NCBI GenBank assembly: GCA_902801625.1
Contig: CADCJI010000014.1
Coordinates: 62,001-126,000 of the forward strand
Reading direction: 5' to 3'
Origin: an uncultured Bacteroidia bacterium
GTDB lineage: Bacteria; Bacteroidota; Bacteroidia; Bacteroidales; F082
Length of the DNA: 64,000 bases
Under the pieces are notes generated by a model. The model was given only the letters and a program-made list of their open reading frames with translations. It did no database searches and was not told the origin of the DNA. This document shows, piece after piece, positions 52,681-60,095 of the stretch (its first letter is position 1; the number at the start of each line of letters is the position of its first letter). The position numbers and the translations under genes are program-made.

Positions 52681-53778
52681 CTATTTCTTCAGCGCCTCCT
52701 CAGCCTGTTTCACCGTGCCGCGCTCACCGTTGATAAAGGCGATGACGAAGGCATCCTTAAAGCCTAAATCGCGCACTTCGTTCTGTCGTGCCAAGGCTTC
52801 AGCTTTGGTCAGAAAACGGCCTGAAATGTAGCGATAAGCGCCGTTGTATTCGTAGACTTCCACTTCTTTCACCCCTTTAAAAGCCTTGTCTGTAACGGGC
52901 ACTTTCTTGTTCAAGGTGGAGAACTGAACCGAAAAATAGGTGTCTCCAACGACTGAAGAAGGCTTTTCGTCACTGGTCTCAGGCTTGCTGGAAACATGGT
53001 TCTCGGCTTCAAATTCCCGCTTGTACTCTTCAAAGGCGCGGTACAAAGCCAAAGCCATTTGCGTTTGTCCTTTTTCGGAATTGAGGAACTGTTCTTCTTT
53101 TGTATTGTTGATAAAGCCTAGTTCCACTAGGATGCTCGGCATGGAGGTTTTCCAAAGTACCAGGAAACCAGCCTGTTGCACACCTCTGTCGTTGCGACCT
53201 TTGCTGGCAAACTGTTTCTGCACCTTGCCTGCCAAATCAAGGCTTTGGCTTTGGTAGAGGCTTTGTGAGAGCGAGAAGAGGATATAGGCTTCGGTGCTGT
53301 TGGGATCGAAGTTGTCGTAAGCATCGGTGTTGTCTTCCAACAGGATGGCCGCATTTTCCTTCTTAGCAACGGCAAGGTTTTTCTCGTTTTTCGATTCACC
53401 CATCACGAAAGTCTCCGTGCCAGAGGCCGAGTTGGGTGTCTCCGTCGAATTGCAGTGAATCGAGATGAACACGTCGGCATTGTTGCGATTGGCAATGGCG
53501 GCACGCTCGCTCAGTTCGACGAATTTGTCTTTTTTTCGCGTGTAGATTACTTTCACATCGGGAAGGTTCTCTTCGATATATGCTCCAAACTTGAGCGCGA
53601 CAGCCAAATTGAGTGTCTTTTCGTTGGTTACCTTGCCTAAGGCCCCCGTGTCCTTGCCGCCATGACCTGCGTCGATGACGATGGTTTGTATCTTTTCACC
53701 TTTTTGGGCAAAGGACCATAAAGGCATTAGAAAAAGCAGGGCTAAAACACCAAATCGCGAAATCTTTCGTTCTATCAT
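52681..53778 (-). CDS. N-acetylmuramoyl-L-alanine amidase (Amidase_3) with C-terminal SPOR-like part
   Basis: A 365-residue exported protein with signal MIERKISRFGVLALLFLMPL and cleavage near WSFAQ. The Amidase_3 zinc site is IVIDAGHGGKDTGALG (His), ISIHCNS (His) and SILVELGFINN (Glu), over about residues 30-240. The C-terminal about 90 residues (YFSVQFSTLNKKVPV ... GAYRYISGRFLTKAEALARQ) resemble a SPOR peptidoglycan-binding domain. It cleaves the amide bond between MurNAc and the stem peptide, probably in cell separation. It is divergent from lptD with only 79 bases between start codons. Confidence 0.92.
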   Translation of the reverse strand: MIERKISRFGVLALLFLMPLWSFAQKGEKIQTIVIDAGHGGKDTGALGKVTNEKTLNLAVALKFGAYIEENLPDVKVIYTRKKDKFVELSERAAIANRNNADVFISIHCNSTETPNSASGTETFVMGESKNEKNLAVAKKENAAILLEDNTDAYDNFDPNSTEAYILFSLSQSLYQSQSLDLAGKVQKQFASKGRNDRGVQQAGFLVLWKTSMPSILVELGFINNTKEEQFLNSEKGQTQMALALYRAFEEYKREFEAENHVSSKPETSDEKPSSVVGDTYFSVQFSTLNKKVPVTDKAFKGVKEVEVYEYNGAYRYISGRFLTKAEALARQNEVRDLGFKDAFVIAFINGERGTVKQAEEALKK

Positions 53779-53811
53779 ACTGAGTTTGTTTATTTATGCG
53801 CGAAGAAAAAC

Positions 53812-53820
53812 TATCTTTGC
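53812..53820 (+). promoter_or_regulatory. -7 element (TATCTTTGC) of lptD
   Basis: TATCTTTGC at 53812-53820, with TTTG at 53785-53788 as possible -33 box (spacing 23). It lies 37 bases before the TTG start at 53858. Confidence 0.65.
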
Positions 53821-53857
53821 AGCGGATTTCTACCGTACAAAAGTAATCGTTTTCACG

Positions 53858-56740
53858 TTGACAAAACGCACGGCACATAAGAATTATTTTCATAAGGCGG
53901 CCTTTTCTTTGCTCACCGCCATGGTCGTGTTGTTTTATGGGTGTAAACAATTATCTCATACTGAGAAAGATAAATACACAATCAAGCCTCCAACGGTAGA
54001 CAGCACGGTTGTCGTTCAAGAACGCATCACAGACACGATTACGATAACGCTGGATAGCATCGCTGCGTTGGACACAATTCCTGTTTTGGACACGGTTCAT
54101 TCATTGGATTCCATTGCGGTTTCTGAATCGGATTCGATTAATGTAGAGACGCAAAATTTTGCGTCTCTACAAGATTCGATTAATACCGATTCCTTGAAAA
54201 AGGTAAAACCTCAGCGCATTGAGCCGCGACGTTCGGAGTCGGCCATCGAGACGAAGGTGATTTGTTCGGCTGTGGATTCGTCGTACCGTGACATGAACAA
54301 GAAGAAAATCTACTATTTCGGTCAGGCCGAAGCCAAATACGATGACATCACTTTGACAGCGGCATGTCTGGAATTCGACCTTGAGACCAGCACTTGCCGT
54401 GCTTACGGTGTTGCCGATTCGTTAGGCAAGTTGCAAGGGCGACCTGTCTTTACACAAGGGGAAAGCACTTTTGAGGCCGTGGAAATGCTATACAACTTCA
54501 AGACAAAAAAAGGTATCATCACCAAGGTTTGGACTGAAGAGAACGATGGCTATTTGCATGGTGAGCGCATCAAGCGCATGGACGACAACACCATCAACAT
54601 CCGTTCGGGAGGCTACACTACCTGTGACCTCAAGGAGGATCCGCACTATCAGTTCAAGTTCACCAAAGCCAAGGTCATCCCAGACGATAAGATTGTCACG
54701 GGTCCGATTTATTTGACCATTTCCGACATCCCATTGCCCCTGGCTTTACCTTTCGCCATCATTCCCAACACGAAAGGCAAGAAGTCGGGCCTTATCATAC
54801 CCACCTACGGTGAATCGGCCAATAGAGGTTTCTATTTGGAAAACGGTGGCTATTATTGGGCCATCAACGACTATTACGACTTGCAGGTCTTGGGCGACAT
54901 CTACACACGCGGTTCATGGGGCATCAAGCCGACATTCCGTTACAACAAACGCTATCGCTTCAATGGCTCGATGGCTTTGGGCTTTGCCGTCAACAAAATA
55001 GGAACGAAAGGTGCCGCCGATTATCAGGAAAGCACTGATTTTAAGATCCAGTGGACCCACAAGCAAGACCCCAAAGCTCATCCGAGGCGCAATTTTTCGG
55101 CCAATGTCAACATTGTGAGCTCCAACTTCAATAAATACAACGCCCAAACCACCACCGACCAGCTGAGCAACACTTTCAATTCGAGTATTTCCTACCAGAC
55201 GAATTTTGCCGGTAAGGTCTACCTCACCCTTAATGGAAGCCATAGTCAGAACACACTGACGCGTCAGGTGACGGCTTCGTTGCCTGAGCTTACCTTGTCT
55301 GTCAACACGTTTTATCCTTTGAAAAACGTGGGCAAAGCGGGCAAAAAACGTTGGTACCAAAGCTTGAGCATGGGCTATACATTGAATGGAAAAGCTTACA
55401 TCAATGATGTGGACACAGTGCTTTTCCATGGCATCTCCGATGACTTCGGCGGTTGGGCGAGGGAGATGCTTCGCGACCATGTGCAGACGGGTATTTCGCA
55501 CAGGATGCCCATCAATGCCACTATTAAACTCTTTAAGCATTTCTCGTGGACCAATTCGCTGACATTGAATGACTACATGTATTTCAAGCGCATTGAACGT
55601 CAATGGATTAATGACAGTGACTCGACAGGACATCTGCAGACTGACACTATCCATGGTTTCCGTAATCTAGTGGACTTCAATGCAAGTTCCAACCTGACGA
55701 CCAAAATCTATGGTATGGTGAACTTTGCCCAAGGTCCCATCCGCGCCATTCGCCACGTCTTCACGCCAACCATCGGTTTTACCTACCGTCCCAACTTCGG
55801 CGACCCGAAATGGGGTGTATATGGTTCATATGTCGACGGCAATGGCAAAGAGCAGGTTTACAATAAGTTCAGTAATGCGCTTTATGGCACGCCATCGCAA
55901 ACGCAACAAGGGCTGTTGACCTATAATTTTAATAACAACTTGGAAATCAAGGTGCCGTCGAGTTCCGACACCATCACAGGGGTGAAAAAAATACCCATTT
56001 TGGAATCGTTCAGCATTTCGGGCAATTACGACCTGACCAAGGACTCGGTCAACTTTTCTCCTATTTCGATTAGTGGGCGCACCACATTGTTCAAGAAGTT
56101 AGGTATCAACTATAGCAGTTCATGGGATCCCTACGCCGCCGACTCGTTGGGTCGTCGCATCAATCGCTTTGAGATTGCTGACAATGGGCGGTTGTTCCGA
56201 AAGACGGGCTCGTCTTGGCGTTTCAGTTTGAATTATAGCTTCAACCAAAACGACCTCAAGAAACTGCAAGGCAAGAAAGGTAGTCAGGAATTGCGTGACG
56301 AAATCAACGAAAATGCTAGAAAATCAGGCAATTTCGACCCAGATGAATTGAACGAAATCTTGGGTAATCCCAATGCTTACATTGACTGGACCACGCCTTG
56401 GTCACTCTCTGTGAGCTACAACCTAACCTACACGACATCAATTGCATACGCTGCCTTTATGGGCATTGCTACTAACACCCATGTGCATACCATTGGCCTC
56501 AACGGTGATATTAGCATTACGCCCAAGTGGAAGGTGACCTTCTCGACGGGTTGGGACTTTGTCAACAACAAACTTTCCTATACCAACCTCAGCGTATACC
56601 GCGACCTGCACTGCTGGGAGATGCGCTTCAACTGGATTCCTATCGGCAGCTACAAGAGCTGGAATTTCACCATCAATGTGAAAGCCCAGGCGTTGAAGGA
56701 CTTGAAGTATGAGAAGAAGAAGGATTATCGTGATAATTAG
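53858..56740 (+). CDS. lptD: LPS assembly outer-membrane protein LptD (OstA-like)
   Basis: About 960 residues. The frame is open upstream but passes the promoter, so the start is taken as TTG 53858, giving a lipoprotein-like N-terminus (TAMVVLFYGC). A Ser/Asp-rich linker with repeated LDSIA/LDTIP units follows (about residues 40-125), then an OstA beta-jellyroll domain (YYFGQAEAKYDDITLTAACL; GRPVFTQGESTFEAVEMLYN). A large C-terminal barrel ends with MRFNWIPIGSYKSWNFTINV. LptD places LPS in the outer leaflet. Inside the linker, VETQNFASLQ is encoded by a 28-bp palindromic repeat flanked by direct repeats. The neighbouring divergent amidase is a common arrangement in Bacteroidota. Confidence 0.9.
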   Translation: MTKRTAHKNYFHKAAFSLLTAMVVLFYGCKQLSHTEKDKYTIKPPTVDSTVVVQERITDTITITLDSIAALDTIPVLDTVHSLDSIAVSESDSINVETQNFASLQDSINTDSLKKVKPQRIEPRRSESAIETKVICSAVDSSYRDMNKKKIYYFGQAEAKYDDITLTAACLEFDLETSTCRAYGVADSLGKLQGRPVFTQGESTFEAVEMLYNFKTKKGIITKVWTEENDGYLHGERIKRMDDNTINIRSGGYTTCDLKEDPHYQFKFTKAKVIPDDKIVTGPIYLTISDIPLPLALPFAIIPNTKGKKSGLIIPTYGESANRGFYLENGGYYWAINDYYDLQVLGDIYTRGSWGIKPTFRYNKRYRFNGSMALGFAVNKIGTKGAADYQESTDFKIQWTHKQDPKAHPRRNFSANVNIVSSNFNKYNAQTTTDQLSNTFNSSISYQTNFAGKVYLTLNGSHSQNTLTRQVTASLPELTLSVNTFYPLKNVGKAGKKRWYQSLSMGYTLNGKAYINDVDTVLFHGISDDFGGWAREMLRDHVQTGISHRMPINATIKLFKHFSWTNSLTLNDYMYFKRIERQWINDSDSTGHLQTDTIHGFRNLVDFNASSNLTTKIYGMVNFAQGPIRAIRHVFTPTIGFTYRPNFGDPKWGVYGSYVDGNGKEQVYNKFSNALYGTPSQTQQGLLTYNFNNNLEIKVPSSSDTITGVKKIPILESFSISGNYDLTKDSVNFSPISISGRTTLFKKLGINYSSSWDPYAADSLGRRINRFEIADNGRLFRKTGSSWRFSLNYSFNQNDLKKLQGKKGSQELRDEINENARKSGNFDPDELNEILGNPNAYIDWTTPWSLSVSYNLTYTTSIAYAAFMGIATNTHVHTIGLNGDISITPKWKVTFSTGWDFVNNKLSYTNLSVYRDLHCWEMRFNWIPIGSYKSWNFTINVKAQALKDLKYEKKKDYRDN
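54131..54184 (+). repeat. GTAGAGACG palindrome in lptD with 12-bp flanking direct repeats
   Basis: A perfect 28-bp palindrome (54143-54170) is flanked by GATTCGATTAAT at 54131-54142 and again at 54173-54184. The coded peptide is DSIN-VETQNFASLQ-DSIN. Confidence 0.9.
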
Positions 56741-56800
56741 TTGAGAGTTTAGAGTTGAGAGTTTAGAGTCAGTTGAAAGTTGATAGTTGAGAGTTGACAC
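56741..56800. repeat. Short-period GAGTTTAGAGTTGA repeat
   Basis: Imperfect tandem copies of GAGTTTAGAGTTGA-like units directly after lptD, in a spacer that also contains CATTCAACATTCCGCATTCC. No gene is seen. Confidence 0.65.
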
Positions 56801-56845
56801 TTCGCGTCATTCAGCATTCAACATTCCGCATTCCGAATTAATCAT

Positions 56846-56854
56846 TATCTTTGT
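56846..56854 (+). promoter_or_regulatory. -7 element (TATCTTTGT) of the double-redoxin gene
   Basis: TATCTTTGT ends 28 bases before the ATG at 56883. Confidence 0.55.
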
Positions 56855-56882
56855 CGCCTAAAACCTAATAAAATAAACAACT

Positions 56883-58745
56883 ATGAAAAAAGTATTTACC
56901 CTTCTCCTCGCGCTGGCCATTGGTTTTGGCCTGAAAGCGCAATGCCCTCTCACACAAGCCGTTGACTTTACTGCTACGGATGTTCATGGCACAGAAGTCC
57001 ATTTGTTCGATATCCTTGATGGTGGACAATATGTGCTTGTTGACTTCTTCTTCGTCAACTGCGGCCCCTGCCAAATAGCTACACCGAAAGTCGTCGAATC
57101 CTATTATGCGATGGGTTGCAACCAGCACGATGTGTTTTACATAGAAATTTCTGACCGCGACAGCGATGCGGCTTGCCTCAATTGGGTGAACAACTATGGT
57201 GTGGAATACCCAACTATCAGCGGTGCAGCTGGCGGTTCTGGCATCAGTAACACCTATCAAATCGGAGCTTTCCCCACAGTTATCCTCATTGCGCCGGACC
57301 GTTCCATCGTCATCAATGACTTGTGGCCCATCAACAACGCCCAAAGTGTCATCACCGCTTTGGAACAACACGGACTGCAGCAGCATGACTGCAATGGCGC
57401 GACCTACGACCCGCAGGTGAGCATCACGGTTGACCAAGTGCTGGAGACCGAGGTCACGGCCACCTTCACGCCTAATGAAGACTGCGCATCATACGCTTAC
57501 ACCTTGGCTACTGAGGCAGAAATCCAGGAATGGATGGGTATTGCAGGTCTCGACCTCCCCGAATACCTTTGGAACCACGGTATGCCTGGCTCGGGAGTCA
57601 TCTCCAACACCTTCAGCGACCTGACGCCCAACACGGAATATGTAATCTACGCAGTGCCTGCCGACATTGACGGCAACCTCGGTGAGGTCGTCCAAGAGCC
57701 GGTTACAACTACGCCGAGTGGCCCTTCTGACATCATGCCCGACTTCACCGCCACCGACATCGACGGCAACGAAATCCACCTCTACGACATTCTTGATGCA
57801 GGTCAGGCCGTGCTGATCAACTTCTTCCTCACTGGGGACCCATATAGCGAGGCTCCTATGGCCGATGTGGTCGAAGCCTACCGCCTTTATGGCTGCAACC
57901 AAAACGATGTGTTCTTCATGGGAATCTCACCCAATGGCCATGACAACGAATGCCAAACTTGGGTTGACCAATTCGGTGTGCAGTATCCCACCATCAGCCG
58001 CGACGGCGGTGGTAACGATATTGCACAAGACATCCCCGTGGGTTACTATCCCACCATCATGCTCATCCGTCCCGACCACACCTTTGCAGTGCGTGACATC
58101 TATCCGCCTACGCTGGAATATATTATTAATGCCATGAACGCAGAAGGTTATGAGCAACATGAGTGCCCATTTGAAGAAACGCTGACTTTCAGCATGGATA
58201 CAATTGAATTGCCTTATGCCACACCTACTGAAATCACTGTTTATAACAACACTGCAGAGGATGCCGTCATCCAAAGTATACAAGAAACCAACGAATGGAA
58301 TAATTTCTGTTTGATTACTTTCCTTATCAACGGCGAAGAATATTGGTGCCCTGACGATCTTGAAATCACCTTACCGAGAGGTGAATCTCTCACTATGTTT
58401 ATGGTATGCGATATGGTTGGGAAAAATGCTCCTGAATATATCGAAGACCTTGTCACCGTGTCAAGTAACTTGCCTGACGCCAGTTTCACGGTGATGGTAG
58501 AACACGCATGGTCGGTGGATGAAAATGAGGCTTCGGCCACGCTTTATCCCAATCCCGCCAATGAAAGCGTGACCTTGAAGGGCGGAAACCTTGGCATGGT
58601 GCGCGTCTTCAACGCCCTCGGCCAGAAGGTGGATGAATACGAAGCTAATGGCAGCGAACTCCGCATCAACACGACAGGCTATGAGAACGGCGTTTATGTC
58701 GTGAAGGTTGGTGAGAAGACGATGAGATTTGTTGTAAAACATTGA
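56883..58745 (+). CDS. T9SS-sorted protein with two thioredoxin-like domains, the second lacking cysteines
   Basis: A 620-residue secreted protein with signal MKKVFTLLLALAIGFGLKAQ. The first redoxin domain (about residues 25-160) has VDFFFVNCGPCQIATPKVVE, a CxxC active site, and the cis-Pro region AFPTVILIAPD. A fibronectin-like segment (about 175-280) follows, then a second redoxin domain (about 285-435) with the same order of motifs, in which the active site reads INFFLTGDPYSEAPMADVVE with no cysteine. A further beta domain follows, and a T9SS-type C-terminus (LYPNPANESVTLKGGNL ... GVYVVKVGEKTMRFVVKH). The duplicated domains share DFTATD(I/V)xG-(N/T)E(I/V)HL(F/Y)DILD at their start. Role unknown; extracellular disulfide chemistry or binding is possible. 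Confidence 0.88.
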   Translation: MKKVFTLLLALAIGFGLKAQCPLTQAVDFTATDVHGTEVHLFDILDGGQYVLVDFFFVNCGPCQIATPKVVESYYAMGCNQHDVFYIEISDRDSDAACLNWVNNYGVEYPTISGAAGGSGISNTYQIGAFPTVILIAPDRSIVINDLWPINNAQSVITALEQHGLQQHDCNGATYDPQVSITVDQVLETEVTATFTPNEDCASYAYTLATEAEIQEWMGIAGLDLPEYLWNHGMPGSGVISNTFSDLTPNTEYVIYAVPADIDGNLGEVVQEPVTTTPSGPSDIMPDFTATDIDGNEIHLYDILDAGQAVLINFFLTGDPYSEAPMADVVEAYRLYGCNQNDVFFMGISPNGHDNECQTWVDQFGVQYPTISRDGGGNDIAQDIPVGYYPTIMLIRPDHTFAVRDIYPPTLEYIINAMNAEGYEQHECPFEETLTFSMDTIELPYATPTEITVYNNTAEDAVIQSIQETNEWNNFCLITFLINGEEYWCPDDLEITLPRGESLTMFMVCDMVGKNAPEYIEDLVTVSSNLPDASFTVMVEHAWSVDENEASATLYPNPANESVTLKGGNLGMVRVFNALGQKVDEYEANGSELRINTTGYENGVYVVKVGEKTMRFVVKH

Positions 58746-58751
58746 TTTACT

Positions 58752-58829
58752 ATGGCCTATGGCTAATGACTATGGCCGCTTTTACATTTATTGAAGCGGC
58801 CATAGTCATAGGCCATGTGCCATTGGCCA
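58752..58829. repeat. Inverted repeat (GGCCATAGTCATAGGCCAT type) after the redoxin gene
   Basis: GACTATGGCCGCTT (58768-58781) and AAGCGGCCATAGTC (58794-58807) are perfect arms. ATGGCCTAT and ATAGGCCAT extend the stem outside a small bulge, and GGCCAATG-like pieces flank it. It may terminate transcription between the two plus-strand genes. Confidence 0.7.
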
Positions 58830-58841
58830 AAATAAAAAACC

Positions 58842-60095
58842 ATGAAAATAATCATTCTTCGTTCCTCGTTCCAAACCGATGAATTTGTCAGGACAGAATA
58901 TGCCGAATTGATTCAACGGCTGGAAAATGATTGTCATGCCGTTATTAATATCATTGGTGATGAAATGGTAGAGACGGTGCATGCACCGTCTCTACAAACA
59001 ACAATACCCGATGCATTTATGATTGCCACCGGCGGCGTGGAAAACCTGTTCAAACGCATTTGGTCCGCCATCGATATTGAAACCATGTATGGGCCATCGC
59101 ACCAAAAAACCGTCACCATGATCGCTGACGGACGCAACAATTCCTTGGCGGCCTCATTGGAGATATTGACCTATTTGGGCAACATCGGGGTGGAAGGAAA
59201 GATTTTGCATGGGATGAATGATGAGATTGTTTCGGCCGTTGTAGAGACGTACGGCCGTACGTCTCTACAGGGCCGAATCGGGTTGTTCGGTCAACCCTCC
59301 GATTGGCTCATTGCCAGCGGGGTGGACCGCGATTACCTCCGTCAACGATACGATATCGAAACCGTCGACATAGATTTACAACGCCTCATGGATGGCATCA
59401 AGGTGGTGCCTCAAACTGAGGCCGAGGAGGTGGCGCAAACTATGGTGAAATGTTCCAAGGCCGTCAAAGAGCCTTCGGATACCGATATGCTGGAAGCCGC
59501 CAAAGCCTATCTCGCCATCAAGCGCATCTGTCAGGAGGAGCGCTTGGATGCCATGACCATCCGCTGCTTCGACATCGTGAAAGCCTGTGGCACGACGAGC
59601 TGTTTGGCTTTGGCATTGCTCAACGATGAAGGCATCGTGGCAGGCTGCGAAGGTGATATGCAGACATTGATGAGCATGTATTTGGCCAAACGTTTGTGCG
59701 GCGAGGTGGCATTTATGGCCAACCCGTCGCAACTCACGGATAAAACCTCCATGTTGGCACACTGCACCATCCCGCTGACCATGTGCAATGAGACTGTAGT
59801 GCGCTCGCATTTCGAGTCGGGTATAGGCGTGGCCATACAGGGTGTGTTGCCACTGACCGACTACACCTTATTTAAATGGGGTGGCCCAAAATTAGACCGT
59901 TATTTTGTCACCGAGGCACAAGCCATAGAGGCACCTTACAGCAACCATTTCTGCCGCACGCAAATCACGCTCGATGTGAATCTGAAACCTTATCTGCTCC
60001 AACACTCCATCGGCAACCACCATGTCATCATCCGTGGAACGCACGCCGACGCAATCCGCCGATTTATGCAGTCCAACGGAGTTCAGAACGTGTAA
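58842..60095 (+). CDS. L-fucose/L-arabinose-isomerase-like protein with two repeat-derived peptides
   Basis: A 417-residue cytoplasmic protein. The C-terminal part (about residues 225-400) is like the fucose isomerase C-terminal region, with IRCFDIVKACGTTSCLALAL, GIVAGCEGDMQTLMSMYLAK and HCTIPLTMCNETVVRSHFES. The N-terminal half (TIPDAFMIATGGVENLFKRI; KTVTMIADGRNNSLAASLEI) fits the same superfamily. Two peptides, VETVHAPSLQ (residues 43-52) and VETYGRTSLQ (residues 134-143), are encoded by perfect 28-bp palindromic repeats. A sugar-isomerase activity is plausible but the substrate is unknown. Its last 13 bases overlap the end of the convergent patatin gene. Confidence 0.8.
   Translation: MKIIILRSSFQTDEFVRTEYAELIQRLENDCHAVINIIGDEMVETVHAPSLQTTIPDAFMIATGGVENLFKRIWSAIDIETMYGPSHQKTVTMIADGRNNSLAASLEILTYLGNIGVEGKILHGMNDEIVSAVVETYGRTSLQGRIGLFGQPSDWLIASGVDRDYLRQRYDIETVDIDLQRLMDGIKVVPQTEAEEVAQTMVKCSKAVKEPSDTDMLEAAKAYLAIKRICQEERLDAMTIRCFDIVKACGTTSCLALALLNDEGIVAGCEGDMQTLMSMYLAKRLCGEVAFMANPSQLTDKTSMLAHCTIPLTMCNETVVRSHFESGIGVAIQGVLPLTDYTLFKWGGPKLDRYFVTEAQAIEAPYSNHFCRTQITLDVNLKPYLLQHSIGNHHVIIRGTHADAIRRFMQSNGVQNV
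58968..58995 (+). repeat. GTAGAGACG palindrome in the isomerase-like gene, copy 1
   Basis: Perfect 28-bp palindrome with core GTGCATGCAC, read in frame as VETVHAPSLQ. Confidence 0.9.
59241..59268 (+). repeat. GTAGAGACG palindrome in the isomerase-like gene, copy 2
   Basis: Perfect 28-bp palindrome with core TACGGCCGTA, read in frame as VETYGRTSLQ. Confidence 0.9.
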
